DNA of 64,000 bases from Candidatus Magnetomicrobium cryptolimnococcus. Lineage in GTDB: Bacteria; Nitrospirota; Thermodesulfovibrionia; Thermodesulfovibrionales; Magnetobacteriaceae. A program made the position numbers and the translations under genes. Each line of letters starts with the position of its first letter. Positions within the stretch are counted from its first letter, which is position 1. Location: assembly GCA_018606805.1 (NCBI GenBank), contig JAGYWI010000005.1, positions 1-64,000 on the forward strand, given 5' to 3'. The notes under the pieces were generated by a model. That model was not told where the DNA came from. It did not search any database and saw only the letters and a list, made by a program, of their open reading frames with translations. Positions 26,011 through 35,499 of the stretch are shown here, piece after piece.

Positions 26011-26604
26011 TCATAATGTTATCATTCCAGCAAACCCAGTAAAAGCCAACGCTATGAGAGCTGTCGTTATAAAGGCTATTGGCAACCCAGCAAATGGTCT
26101 TGGCACATCGGCAAGCTCTAACTTTTCCCGTATACTTGCCATAATCACAAGCGCTAACGCAAAACCTATACCAGAACCAAGCCCAAATACAAGGCTTGTC
26201 ATAAAGGTATACTTCTCACCTGCATTTATCAAAGGCACAGCCAGTATTATACAGTTGGTAGAAATAAGCGCCAGATAAACACCTAACTTATAGTAAAGTC
26301 CCGGTGTTATTTTCCTCATTATTGTATCTGAGGCTTGCACAAACGTTGCTATGATACCTATAAATACGACTATTTTTAAAAACGTTATATCCAGCGGAAT
26401 CATTACATAGTTATATATAAGCCAACTTAAGGCCGCCGATATAACCATAACAGCCGTAAATGTTACACTCATCCCAACGGCAGTTTCCATTTTTTTAGAG
26501 ACACCAAAAAATATACAAAGCCCTAAAAACCTTGTAAACACAAAATTGTTTATCAACGACGCAGATATAAAAAGCTCAAAAAGATGAACTAATTCTTTAT
26601 CCAT
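26011..26604 (-). CDS. rnfA: RnfA, membrane subunit of the Rnf complex
   Basis: A 197-residue, six-helix integral membrane protein of the RnfA/NqrE family, which with RnfE holds the ion path and a shared iron-sulfur site. The family N-terminus (NNFVFTRFLGLCIFFGVSKK) with its helix-1 Cys is present, as is the second Cys-containing repeat (ISTNCIILAVPL). The length is normal. It lies between rnfE and rnfB. Confidence 0.95.
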   Translation of the reverse strand: MDKELVHLFELFISASLINNFVFTRFLGLCIFFGVSKKMETAVGMSVTFTAVMVISAALSWLIYNYVMIPLDITFLKIVVFIGIIATFVQASDTIMRKITPGLYYKLGVYLALISTNCIILAVPLINAGEKYTFMTSLVFGLGSGIGFALALVIMASIREKLELADVPRPFAGLPIAFITTALIALAFTGFAGMITL

Positions 26605-26641
26605 AATTTATTCAACCTCCATAAACTTCCTCGTTCATTGG

Positions 26642-27289
26642 TCATTGGTCTGTAGCACCACCAGCGCCTTTACCACCATAAAACCGCATATCTATCCAGT
26701 TGAAAAACCCCATTAAAAGCCCTGTGGTTAAAAACCCGCCAGCTGGCAGCAGCATTATCAATAACGGCTTTGCATTAATCAATTGCAATCCTATAAGGCT
26801 TCCCTTGCCAAGTAGCTCTCTAAAGAAACTGATTACCGTTAAAGCCAGCAAAAACCCTAAGCCCATACCTAACCCATCAAAAAATGATGGAACCATACGG
26901 TTTTTACTTGCAAAAAACTCTGCCCTTGCTAAAATTGATGCAAAAGCCACTATCAATTGAATATATAAGCCCATCTGTTTGTATATCTGTGTAAAAAACG
27001 CAGCTGTCAAAAGGTCTATTACCGTAACCCAGCCAGATATTATCAACATATAAACAGGTATTCTAACCTTTGGATTAATCACATATCTTAGCGCAGATAC
27101 AGTTATATTTACCATAATTTGAACAAACACAACGGCAATGCCCATCATTAAGGCTGTCTTCATACTATTTGTTACAGCTATTGCTGGACATAAACTAATA
27201 GCCAAACGGAATATGGTATTATCCTTAAAAATCCCTACAAGAACGGTTTTAAGATAATTTATCTTTTCAGGTTCTTCATGGTGCAACAT
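26642..27289 (-). CDS. rnfE: RnfE, membrane subunit of the Rnf complex
   Basis: A 215-residue membrane subunit homologous to RnfA and NqrD. About six helices are seen, with the typical NTIFRLAISLCPAIAVTNS start and SGWVTVIDLLTAAFF segment. It is paired with RnfA in the membrane core. Its start lies inside the end of rnfG (14-bp overlap), so translation is probably coupled. Confidence 0.95.
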   Translation of the reverse strand: MLHHEEPEKINYLKTVLVGIFKDNTIFRLAISLCPAIAVTNSMKTALMMGIAVVFVQIMVNITVSALRYVINPKVRIPVYMLIISGWVTVIDLLTAAFFTQIYKQMGLYIQLIVAFASILARAEFFASKNRMVPSFFDGLGMGLGFLLALTVISFFRELLGKGSLIGLQLINAKPLLIMLLPAGGFLTTGLLMGFFNWIDMRFYGGKGAGGATDQ

Positions 27290-27866
27290 TAGTATTAGCC
27301 CCTCCTTTGAGAGATTCCTTTAAAAACTCAAGCCCCTTCTTTATAGCATCTTCCGACACAGCCCTTGATGATATGGTTGCACCCGTAATTGATTGAACAT
27401 ATTCAGTTGTTTCAACCTTCTGAACCTTTAGATGTTCCACATCCTTGCCTTTAAACTGTCCCTTAAACTTATCACTTTCTATTTCATCACCAAGACCGGG
27501 GGTCTCGGAGTGATGCAATATGTTAACACTTTTTATTTTAAAACTCTCATCTACAGCAAACAATACATCAATATAACTGGAATAACCCTTCCCAAACGAC
27601 TGAACAATGTAACCAAGAAACACTCCATCCTTTCTTGCCTCATAGTATTCAGCATGCTTTTCATGTGGTTGCCAATCACCAAGCTTACGTATATCATTAT
27701 TGCCAGCTTCAGGTATCATCTTTTGTAATGATTCTTGCTTAAATCTTTCGTTATTTTTAAATATTATAGGTGAAGTTTTTGCGTAAACCAACGCTAAAAG
27801 TAGACCTCCTACCGTATAAATAATAAGCAAATTAACCGCTATCTTTAATATATCTTTGTATGTCAA
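27276..27866 (-). CDS. rnfG: RnfG, FMN-carrying subunit of the Rnf complex
   Basis: A 196-residue protein with an N-terminal membrane helix (about 9-28) and a periplasmic FMN-binding domain. The covalent FMN site is seen in SITGATISS, where the second Thr is the expected attachment residue, and HSETPGLGDEI is another family motif. It relays electrons outside the membrane towards RnfC and RnfD. Directly coupled to rnfD and rnfE. Confidence 0.94.
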   Translation of the reverse strand: MTYKDILKIAVNLLIIYTVGGLLLALVYAKTSPIIFKNNERFKQESLQKMIPEAGNNDIRKLGDWQPHEKHAEYYEARKDGVFLGYIVQSFGKGYSSYIDVLFAVDESFKIKSVNILHHSETPGLGDEIESDKFKGQFKGKDVEHLKVQKVETTEYVQSITGATISSRAVSEDAIKKGLEFLKESLKGGANTNVAP

Positions 27867-28910
27867 TTACTTACCCTTTCTTAATCCAAATACCTTTTGC
27901 TTTAAGTTTCTGTCTATTAAAGGAGCAAAACAATTCATTATTAAAATTGCAAACATAACCCCCTCTGGATAACCTGCCTTCAACCTTATTAAAACTGTTA
28001 AAATACCACAACCAAAACCAAACACTAACCTTCCCTTCTTTACAGATGGCGACGTTACATAATCAGTAGCCATGAAAAACGCCCCTAACATCAATCCACC
28101 ACTTAGCACATGCAAAAGCGCATCACCTGTAAACAACCCTTCTTTGCCGCCAAGTATCCATGAAAATAACCCAACCGTAGCCAAATATGATACCGGTATA
28201 TGCCAGCTAATATAGCGCCTGAGCATTAAAAATAGCGCCCCTATCAATATTGCAATAACCGAGGTTTCACCTATCGAACCAGCCCGCTGCCCTATTAAAA
28301 GATTCATGTACAAATCAGCCTTTGCAGCATAAGGCTCAAACACTTTAGCAATACCTTCAAGCTTCAATATCCCAAGAGGAGTTGCGCTCGTTTTTCCATC
28401 AAGCCACATCCCTATATTACTAAAAGCAGCCCCTATATTATTTAAATCAAACATTTTAGACGGTTCAACCCAAGAAGTCATAGCCCTTGGCCATGTTATT
28501 AACGCAAAAGCCCGTCCTATCAGTGCAGGGTTAAATATATTGTATCCAATCCCACCAAATATTTGCTTAGTTATTCCAACAGCTATAAAGGAACTTATTA
28601 ATGGTATGTAAAAAGGCACAGTTACCGGCATAGTAAGCCCCAAAAGCAAACCAGACAAAAAAGCACTACCATCACCAATAGTTATAGGCTTACCAGCTAA
28701 CTTTTCAACAAACCATTCGCTAAAAAGCGCACCTACAATACATAGTGCTGTAACAAAAATAACCCTTAAGCCAAAAAAATAAACACCACACAGAAGAGCC
28801 GGCAAAAGGCTTACCACCACTGTCCACATTATCCTTGGTACGGTTTCCACACTTCTTACATGTGGGCTAACGGTTACTATAAAATCACTTTCTTTTCTTT
28901 TTATTTCCAT
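27867..28910 (-). CDS. rnfD: RnfD, FMN-binding membrane subunit of the Rnf complex
   Basis: A 347-residue polytopic subunit of the RnfD/NqrB family. DGKTSATPLG carries the family's FMN-threonine motif. Start SPHVRSVETVPRIMW is characteristic (binding site for the partner subunits), and about nine or ten helices follow. It is placed between rnfC and rnfG. Confidence 0.95.
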   Translation of the reverse strand: MEIKRKESDFIVTVSPHVRSVETVPRIMWTVVVSLLPALLCGVYFFGLRVIFVTALCIVGALFSEWFVEKLAGKPITIGDGSAFLSGLLLGLTMPVTVPFYIPLISSFIAVGITKQIFGGIGYNIFNPALIGRAFALITWPRAMTSWVEPSKMFDLNNIGAAFSNIGMWLDGKTSATPLGILKLEGIAKVFEPYAAKADLYMNLLIGQRAGSIGETSVIAILIGALFLMLRRYISWHIPVSYLATVGLFSWILGGKEGLFTGDALLHVLSGGLMLGAFFMATDYVTSPSVKKGRLVFGFGCGILTVLIRLKAGYPEGVMFAILIMNCFAPLIDRNLKQKVFGLRKGK

Positions 28911-28932
28911 TATACCTTAACCACTAATATTA

Positions 28933-30243
28933 TTAACGTTTAACCAACGTTTTAGCAAGCCTGATTTGCTGTACTATAGGCCTTTTTGCAGGACACACAT
29001 ATGTACACGATCCACACTCAAAACAGTCAAACAAATTATAGTCCTTACAATCCTCGTAAAAACCCCTCTCCACATACACACTAAACATCTGCGGCATTAG
29101 CCCCATAGGACAAGCCTCAATACACCTTCCACACCTTATACACGCTCTGTACTTTTCATAATGGGTCAAACCCTGCTCTACCAAGGCAACAATACCCGAT
29201 GTCCCTTTTGTTACAGGTATATCTGTGCTATAAAGTGCAAATCCCATCATCGGTCCACCAGCTATAACCTTACTTACTCCAGCCTTAACTCCACCACAAT
29301 AGTCTATAACGTCTTTTATCTGCGTACCTATCCTTACCTTCAAGTTCTTCGGATTTTTAATACCAGCCCCAGTTACACTAACCACTCGCTCAACAACCGG
29401 TCTATTATATCGCACCGCCTCATATATAGCATACGCTGTACCCACATTCTGTACAACAACCCGCACATCCATCGGTAAACCACCAGCCGGCACTTCTCTA
29501 TTTAATATGGACTTTATAAGCATCTTTTCAGCCCCTTGAGGATACTTTACCTTAAGAGGCAATACCTTTATACCCTCAAATCCAGCACACGCACTAACCA
29601 TATATTTGATTGCATCTTTTTTGTTATTTTCTATACCAACATATCCATTCGCTACCCCCAAGACCTTCATCAACACCCTCAACCCTTCAAGCACTTCTAT
29701 TGGTTTTTCAACCATCATTCTATGGTCTGCCGTCAAATATGGTTCACATTCAGCGCCGTTTATAATAATCGAATCTATCGGTTTTTCTTTTGGTGGACTT
29801 AGCTTTACAGAAGTTGGAAAGGTAGCACCTCCCATACCCACTATACCAGCCTGCTTAATCCTCTCTTTTAACACATCCGGCTCTTTGTTTATGTAGTCTT
29901 CATCTTCCTCTAACTCCACAGCTTCATCTTTCCCATCATTTTCTATTACTACACTCAAAACCATTCTACCTGTAGAACTCGGATGATTTCTTATCTCAAT
30001 CACCTTGCCAGAAACAGAAGAATGTACCGAAGCCGAAACAAAAGCAGTTGGCTCACCTATCTTGCTATACATAAAAACCCTCTGCCCCGGTTCCACTACC
30101 GGCTTACAAGGAGCTCCAGCATGCTGGCTTAAGGGAATAACAAGTTGCTTTGGCGCCTTTAAATTTTCTATTGGCAAATTCGCTGTGTATAACTTATTGT
30201 CATTAGGATGTATACCCCCCACACTAAAAGTCAAAAGCCCCAA
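28933..30243 (-). CDS. rnfC: RnfC, NADH-oxidising subunit of the Rnf complex
   Basis: A 436-residue peripheral subunit that exchanges electrons with NAD+/NADH. It has an N-terminal barrel-sandwich region (PLSQHAGAPCKPVV), a Gly-rich FMN/NADH-binding segment (GMGGATFPTSVKL, then NGAECEPYLTADHRMM), an SLBB region, and two ferredoxin motifs, CIRCGRCIEACP and CFECGSCTYVCP. It is the first gene of the operon, so the promoter should lie in the repeat-rich region to its right (about 30244-30350). Confidence 0.95.
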   Translation of the reverse strand: MGLLTFSVGGIHPNDNKLYTANLPIENLKAPKQLVIPLSQHAGAPCKPVVEPGQRVFMYSKIGEPTAFVSASVHSSVSGKVIEIRNHPSSTGRMVLSVVIENDGKDEAVELEEDEDYINKEPDVLKERIKQAGIVGMGGATFPTSVKLSPPKEKPIDSIIINGAECEPYLTADHRMMVEKPIEVLEGLRVLMKVLGVANGYVGIENNKKDAIKYMVSACAGFEGIKVLPLKVKYPQGAEKMLIKSILNREVPAGGLPMDVRVVVQNVGTAYAIYEAVRYNRPVVERVVSVTGAGIKNPKNLKVRIGTQIKDVIDYCGGVKAGVSKVIAGGPMMGFALYSTDIPVTKGTSGIVALVEQGLTHYEKYRACIRCGRCIEACPMGLMPQMFSVYVERGFYEDCKDYNLFDCFECGSCTYVCPAKRPIVQQIRLAKTLVKR

Positions 30244-30352
30244 ATCTACTATCCCTCCATAAATAAAATATTAATGCTTATGTGATAACATGATTAATGA
30301 CATCGTGTCAAGAAAATTTATGACAAAAGAAAAAAATAGAAAAAATAGAAGA

Positions 30353-30443
30353 GCGGGGGAAAACCCTTTTGAAAAAGGGTTCTTCCCCCGCACCCCCTTT
30401 CCTAAAACTTCTAGCCTGCCACTTTTTTAGTTATTCCTCTTAT
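30353..30443 (-). repeat. Interspersed G-rich hairpin repeat, copy 2 (reverse)
   Basis: The hairpin GCGGGGGAA...TTCCCCCGC (30353-30391) is followed by the family's left part in reverse orientation: CACCCCCTTTCCTAAAACTT, then AGTTATTCCTC. Read on the minus strand this gives GAGGAATAACTA, AAGTTTTAGGAAAGGGGGTGCGGGGG, matching the copy at 35335. Confidence 0.8.
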
Positions 30444-30513
30444 CTTTTACTATATTAACTTCTATCATTGGAACTTTGTTATTTCCCTTAAGCTATTGTG
30501 TTACATGACAACT

Positions 30514-30602
30514 AAAGCGTCTATTGGGGAAAGTGCACGGCCTAAAGAAAGCCAAAAAGACGGCTTTCTTATACGGCCGTGCCATTTCCCCATAGACGCT
30601 TT
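30514..30602. repeat. Large imperfect hairpin
   Basis: The left arm begins AAAGCGTCTATTGGGGAAAG (30514) and the right arm ends CATAGACGCTTT (30602). The arms of about 28 bp pair with a few mismatches, and the centre (AAGAAAGCC...GGCTTTCTT) is itself palindromic. It looks like a miniature non-coding mobile element or a strong RNA hairpin. Confidence 0.75.
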
Positions 30603-30845
30603 GGTGTAATCAGGGGGAGGAAAAAGCGCTCCCCCTGAAAAAAGACCCCCTCTGACTCTTTTTTCTACTGGTGCGCAAACGCACCAGAGTGCTACCACTG
30701 TGCAACACCATACCCACTTGATAACCAAAGCATAGGGCAGACACATAGGTCTGCCCCTACACACCATCGTAAAGCCTCTGCGCTAGCTCCAAAAGAGCTA
30801 TAGAGGGGGTTTAAGGGGGAGATTTTTTCCTCCCCCTTTTGCGCC

Positions 30846-30910
30846 AAATCGCCGACGGGCAAGAGTCTCCCCGTTTTTTTATAGGGGAGACTCTTGCCCG
30901 TCGGCGATTT
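30846..30910. repeat. Perfect 27-bp inverted repeat
   Basis: Arm AAATCGCCGACGGGCAAGAG... (30846-30872) and its exact reverse complement (30884-30910) are separated by an 11-base T-rich loop. It has no coding content and no downstream T-run in either direction that would mark a normal terminator. Confidence 0.85.
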
Positions 30911-30984
30911 ATTCGTTATGCCTGCACAAGCTTTGGGAAAGAAAGTGCCATCCTCCACAGTTATAGCATTTAGCACTTATTGTC

Positions 30985-31050
30985 AGGATAAAAGTTTTAG
31001 GAAAGGGGGTGCGGGGGGATAACCCTTTTGCCTAAAAGGGTTTCCCCCTG
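30985..31050 (+). repeat. Interspersed G-rich hairpin repeat, copy 3
   Basis: AAAGTTTTAGGAAAGGGGGTGCGGGGGG followed by the inverted repeat GGGGGATAACCCTTTT...AAAAGGGTTTCCCCC (31014-31048). Same family as copies at 7468, 30353 and 35335. Confidence 0.78.
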
Positions 31051-31132
31051 CTCTTCTATTTTTATTTTTTCCGCAAATTTGACAAAAATAGTTACACAAA
31101 AATAGTTACAAATGATATAATTAATAAAAATT

Positions 31133-32710
31133 ATGAGCGCGAAAAAGGATGCTATTATAAAACGGGGTACTCCTATAAATGTTGGTAATAAAGGCAGTAT
31201 TTTAACTTCACCTTTTCTGTATTTATCGCTTTTTTCATTATATGTAATAATTCAGGTCTTGTTTGGTGAACGTATACCTGTCAATGGTGGATTGGGATGG
31301 GACGGAATAGAATATGCTAGATATTCAAGGGATTATTTTAACGAGATAACTAAAAATCGGCATGAGTTTTTAATTTCTTATGAGGCACTACGTTCCCTAC
31401 CGTTCCTTGTTGTATATATTATACATAAAGTATTGTTTATTACTCCAACGGATGAGGCATTAATACAAATCTGGAGAGTAATGAATGGTTTTATGATAAT
31501 ACTATCATTATATTTGTTTGTTTGCTCGCTAATGTTTCATGGTATTGAGAGACGTTACCAGATATTGGGTCTTACGCTTTTTTTTCTTAACTTCATAGTT
31601 TCAAAACACCTTATTTACTACTCCATTCAAACAGATGCCATTGCACTATTTCTATCGTCATTGTCTTTATTTTTGTATTTGCGTGGGAAGGCATATTTAT
31701 TATTATTGACCACGTTGTTTGCCTCCTTTTCTTGGCCTATAGGAGGAATGATGAATCTATTACTATTATTATTTCCTTATAAAAAAGATGCACCTTCTAT
31801 ACCTTTTAAATTGTATGGGTTTAGTGAGCAAGCGCTTTCAAAATTTAGATGGTCTTTTGAAGATATTAGGATACGTCTTTTTATGGCATTTATTGGTACT
31901 TACGTCTTAATGGCTTTTGCATACATCATCATATATTTTTTTAATTTTGCAGTTCCATGGCAGCCACCAATTCCTGTATTTAAACCGCTTGCCCCTGTTG
32001 GGCTTTTTATCTTTTGCTGTTATTTTTTTATGGTCTTTTACTATTTTCTTTCCTTATCTCCGTTTAAGACCTTAGCGCACTCAATAAAGATTCGATCAAT
32101 AGTATTGTTTGTATTGGCTTATGTGTTAATTTATTTGATCAAGGTATTATTTTTAAAAGGCTATTTAGGGCTTCATGAGCTGCGTACGTCAACGGAGCAT
32201 ACGATAACGAGTGTTTTTATGTTTTTAAGCTACCACAGTGCAAAACCGGGTGGTTTCATTGTTGGTAATGCTGTTGGGTTTGGTTTGATTTTTATGTTAT
32301 TTATAGTACATATGGATAAATTTTTTGAAGCCCTTTATGAACACTATTATCAGATGGCGTTTATGGTAATACTTTCGGTGTTAATTACTATGGGACCTAC
32401 TTCAAGGGAGATGATATATAATTTTCCATTTGTGGCGTTTATAATAATTATAGCGTTAGCTAAGATGAATTATTCTGGTAGAGAGCTTGCAGTTTTTTAT
32501 GTAATGGCTTTTATTGCTTCTAAAATATGGTATTCACTGCCAACTGATATTGATTATGGGAATTTTGGCATTTATTCATTTATAGGCTGGCCTGTCCAGC
32601 ATTATTTTATGAATTTTGCTGAATCTATGAGTTGGAATACTTATGCTGTACAGGGTATAATATTCCTTATATTTATGGCTGAGCTTATACGTATAAGAAT
32701 AAAAGCCTGA
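31133..32710 (+). CDS. Polytopic membrane protein, probable GT-C-type glycosyltransferase
   Basis: A 525-residue membrane protein with about 11 or 12 helices. The first extracytoplasmic loop has GLGWDGIEYARYSRDY. An Asp in the first loop after helix 1 is the usual mark of GT-C glycosyltransferases, which use lipid-linked sugars. It lies 31 bp upstream of a glycosyltransferase family 9 gene. A distantly similar N-terminal layout is seen in the protein at 61299. Substrate unknown, and the family assignment is tentative. Confidence 0.6.
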   Translation: MSAKKDAIIKRGTPINVGNKGSILTSPFLYLSLFSLYVIIQVLFGERIPVNGGLGWDGIEYARYSRDYFNEITKNRHEFLISYEALRSLPFLVVYIIHKVLFITPTDEALIQIWRVMNGFMIILSLYLFVCSLMFHGIERRYQILGLTLFFLNFIVSKHLIYYSIQTDAIALFLSSLSLFLYLRGKAYLLLLTTLFASFSWPIGGMMNLLLLLFPYKKDAPSIPFKLYGFSEQALSKFRWSFEDIRIRLFMAFIGTYVLMAFAYIIIYFFNFAVPWQPPIPVFKPLAPVGLFIFCCYFFMVFYYFLSLSPFKTLAHSIKIRSIVLFVLAYVLIYLIKVLFLKGYLGLHELRTSTEHTITSVFMFLSYHSAKPGGFIVGNAVGFGLIFMLFIVHMDKFFEALYEHYYQMAFMVILSVLITMGPTSREMIYNFPFVAFIIIIALAKMNYSGRELAVFYVMAFIASKIWYSLPTDIDYGNFGIYSFIGWPVQHYFMNFAESMSWNTYAVQGIIFLIFMAELIRIRIKA

Positions 32711-32741
32711 TTTATATTATCTTATTTTTTGGAATATCACG

Positions 32742-33923
32742 ATGAACATAAAAAAAATGAGAAAAATAGATAAATATGTGGGTGCTTTCATTTGTATTTG
32801 TCTTGAAATATATAATAGATTCAAAAAAATTATAAGTTTTATCCCATCACATTCCGATAAGCATATAAAAAATATATTGATAACCAAGTATTTAGGGATG
32901 GGCAGCATATTACTTGCCACACCGATGTTACGGTCATTGCGTCATAGGTTTCCACAAAGCAGGATTTCCCTTATCACTTTTACAAATAATGCAGACTTTG
33001 CAAGGCAGCTTACCATATTTGATGAAGTTATCGGGTTTAGGACATCTAACTTATTTTTGTTAGCCTTAGATGTGGTGCAAACACTTATAAAGATAAGAAG
33101 ACACCGATATGATGTGGTATTTGACCTGGAGTTTTTTGCCCGTTTTTCAACAATAATATCCTATTTAAGTGGAGCTCCCATGCGCGTAGGGTACTACTTG
33201 CCAAGCATGTGGAGAGGGGACCTTTTAACCCATCACATACATTTTAATCCACACAAACATGTTACGGAGATATTTTCAGCGCAGCTTGCTGTTTTTGGCA
33301 TTACGGTTACAGATTTTAAACTTACCCCACCAATTGTACATGGCACTGCTATGGCAACGTTAATGGCAAAATTGCAAAGGAGCGGACTTACTGATAAGCA
33401 ACACGTGGTATCTATAAATGTAAATGCTAGCGACCTTTGCGAGGAACGGAAATGGCCTATTGAGCGCTTTGCTGGTTTAATAGACTATATAGTTAATAAA
33501 AGGCAGGATGTTAAAATAGTGCTTGTTGGCTCTAAGGGTGAGAGGGATTACGTAAGCAACATATTTAATACTCTATCTACCAAGGTTAACAATAATGTAG
33601 TAAACTTTTCCGGTATTTTGAGCATGGATGAATTTATAAGTTTACTTAAAATAAGCTATCTTTTTATCACAAACGATAGCGGACCACTACATATAGCCTC
33701 AGCACTTGGCATAACTACGCTATCTTTTTTTGGTCCTGAAACCCCCACGTTATATGGGCCGGTTGGTAGCAAAAACGTGATTTTTTATTCGGATATTTAT
33801 TGCAGCCCATGTTTGAATGTTTATAATGCAAAAACCGCTATGTGTGATGGGAACAACGTCTGTATGCAAGAAATTCATCTTTCCCATGTTATTGCAACTT
33901 TGGAAGAAAAAAAACTTTTATAG
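32742..33923 (+). CDS. Glycosyltransferase family 9 (heptosyltransferase-like)
   Basis: A 393-residue GT-B enzyme. The N-terminal Rossmann half starts with ITKYLGMGSILLATPMLRSL, the classical GT9 opening. The C-terminal donor-binding half has FITNDSGPLHIASALG and SFFGPETPTLYGPVG. It lacks a signal peptide and acts at the inner face of the membrane. It probably adds heptose or a related sugar to lipopolysaccharide or another surface glycan. The radical SAM gene follows by 21 bp. Confidence 0.88.
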   Translation: MNIKKMRKIDKYVGAFICICLEIYNRFKKIISFIPSHSDKHIKNILITKYLGMGSILLATPMLRSLRHRFPQSRISLITFTNNADFARQLTIFDEVIGFRTSNLFLLALDVVQTLIKIRRHRYDVVFDLEFFARFSTIISYLSGAPMRVGYYLPSMWRGDLLTHHIHFNPHKHVTEIFSAQLAVFGITVTDFKLTPPIVHGTAMATLMAKLQRSGLTDKQHVVSINVNASDLCEERKWPIERFAGLIDYIVNKRQDVKIVLVGSKGERDYVSNIFNTLSTKVNNNVVNFSGILSMDEFISLLKISYLFITNDSGPLHIASALGITTLSFFGPETPTLYGPVGSKNVIFYSDIYCSPCLNVYNAKTAMCDGNNVCMQEIHLSHVIATLEEKKLL

Positions 33924-33944
33924 AAGCTTTAAGGAATATAACAA

Positions 33945-35318
33945 ATGGCAAAAAAAGTATTACTGTTAAATCCACCGGGTAAAAAACTATACATAAGAGA
34001 TTATTATTGCAGTAAGGTGTCAAAGAGTAATTATCTGTTTCATCCGATAGACCTGTTGATGCCAAGTGGTATGTTGGCGGAGCGATATGAAACGTTCTTA
34101 ATTGATGCAATTGCTCAGAGGTTAACACAAAGCGAGTGCTTGGCTATGATTGATATTATATCGCCAGATGTTATCATTTCCCTAATAGGTGCGGTGTCTT
34201 TTAAAGAGGATATGGAATATTTAAAAGGTCTTGCAAAAGAGGGAAGGCAAATCATAGTTAGCGGAGATGCCGCTATGGAAGAACCAGCAGCGTGGTTAAA
34301 TGAGCACCAGTTTATAGATGCTGTAATACTCGATTTTGCTTCAAAGGAGATTGCACAATTCCTCACTGGTGAGCTTAAAGGGCTTTCCTCGATTGTCCAC
34401 AGAAATGATGATTGGGCCAGTTATAGGAGGCCAGTAAACGAGGAGTTTTCTATTACCGTTCCAAAACATGAGCTTTTTGCAGGTATTCCATACCGCTTTC
34501 CCTTTGTTAAACATAGGAGATTTTCAACCGTGTTAACCGCATACGGATGTCCTTTTAAGTGTTCATTTTGCATAATAGGCACGTTAGGATACAGGTACAG
34601 AACCGTTGATAATGTTATGGAAGAGCTTCGCTATATAAAGAAGCTCGGTACAAAAGAGGTGTTTTTCTATGATCAAACATTTGGGATAAATCGTAAGAGG
34701 TGTCTTGAGATATGTAACAGAATAAAGGGCTATGGTTTTGGTTTTGGATGGGTGTGTTTTTCAAGGGTAGATGTTTTAGATGAGGAGTTCCTTAAAAACA
34801 TGGCGACTTCTGGGTGTCATACTATAATATTTGGTGTTGAGTCGGCAAGTAGTGAGATTTTAAAGAAATATCAAAAGGGATATACCAAAGAGCAAATTCG
34901 AGAAACCTTTGGACTGTGCAAAAAATATAATATAAGGACTGTTGCTACATTTATAATTGGACTTCCAGAAGAAACTTGGCAAACAGCAAGCGAGACAATA
35001 GAGTTTCTAAAGGAAATAGATTGTGACTTTGCATCTTTCAACGTTGCAGTGCCACGCAATAACACAGGTTTAAAAAAAGAGGCTATAAATACCGGGCTTA
35101 TAGATTCACAGTTGGAAACCATGGACCAAACAGGCTCAGAAATAGCTATGCCTACAAAGTTTTTGTCTAAAGAGGACGTCTTGAGTTTAAAAAAGAAAGC
35201 GGTTAAGGATTTTTACTTAAGACCAAAATACTTATTAAAACGCCTTAAAAGCATAACATCAGTTTATGAATTAAAAGAACAGATATATGAAGGTATCTCT
35301 ATGTTTAGGGGGCTTTAA
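33945..35318 (+). CDS. B12-binding radical SAM enzyme
   Basis: A 457-residue protein. Residues 1-135 form a cobalamin-binding-type Rossmann domain (LLLNPPGK, then ADAI-like segments), without the DxHxxG motif. A radical SAM barrel follows with CPFKCSFC (CxxxCxxC) near residue 203, then GVESASSEILKKYQKGYT, typical of the BchE/HpnP-type class. The C-terminal region is helical. The reaction cannot be predicted. It follows the GT9 gene closely, so lipid or glycan modification is a reasonable guess. Confidence 0.85.
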   Translation: MAKKVLLLNPPGKKLYIRDYYCSKVSKSNYLFHPIDLLMPSGMLAERYETFLIDAIAQRLTQSECLAMIDIISPDVIISLIGAVSFKEDMEYLKGLAKEGRQIIVSGDAAMEEPAAWLNEHQFIDAVILDFASKEIAQFLTGELKGLSSIVHRNDDWASYRRPVNEEFSITVPKHELFAGIPYRFPFVKHRRFSTVLTAYGCPFKCSFCIIGTLGYRYRTVDNVMEELRYIKKLGTKEVFFYDQTFGINRKRCLEICNRIKGYGFGFGWVCFSRVDVLDEEFLKNMATSGCHTIIFGVESASSEILKKYQKGYTKEQIRETFGLCKKYNIRTVATFIIGLPEETWQTASETIEFLKEIDCDFASFNVAVPRNNTGLKKEAINTGLIDSQLETMDQTGSEIAMPTKFLSKEDVLSLKKKAVKDFYLRPKYLLKRLKSITSVYELKEQIYEGISMFRGL

Positions 35319-35334
35319 TTTATACTAAAACAAA

Positions 35335-35470
35335 TGAGGAATAACTAATAGATGGCAAGCTAAAAGTTTTTGGAAGTGCGTAGGCGCACTCCCGTAGGTG
35401 GTGGGGAAGAACAGGGAGGTGCGCCTCTGCACCCTTTTTGCCAAAAAAGGTTTCCCCCCGCATCCTCTAT
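35335..35470 (+). repeat. Interspersed G-rich hairpin repeat, copy 4 with insertion
   Basis: Starts GAGGAATAACTAATAG, continues GGCAAGCTAAAAGTTTTTGGAA as in copy 1, and ends with ACCCTTTTTGCCAAAAAAGG and TTTCCCCCCG. Two extra palindromic pieces, GTGCGTAGGCGCAC and GGGAGGTGCGCCTCTGCACC, are inserted in its G-rich part. It lies between two convergent genes. Confidence 0.78.
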
Positions 35471-35499
35471 CTTTTTTCTTTTGTTTTTATCATTTTTCT

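Larger units (their letters stand above)
30244..31132. other. Gene-free, repeat-rich region
   Basis: About 890 bp between rnfC (minus) and a plus-strand membrane protein. It contains two copies of the G-rich hairpin repeat (30353-30443 reversed, 30985-31050 forward), two large hairpins (30514-30602 and 30846-30910), and a GGGCAGAC/GTCTGCCC palindrome near 30735-30757. Reading frames in it are made of these palindromes and show no protein-like features. Promoters for both flanking operons should lie near the edges. Confidence 0.8.

Noticed and set aside
30501-30976. Two overlapping minus-strand reading frames of 88 and 94 codons
   Set aside because: They are translations of hairpin and palindrome repeats, with Cys/Trp/Gly-rich, non-protein-like composition and no ribosome sites.
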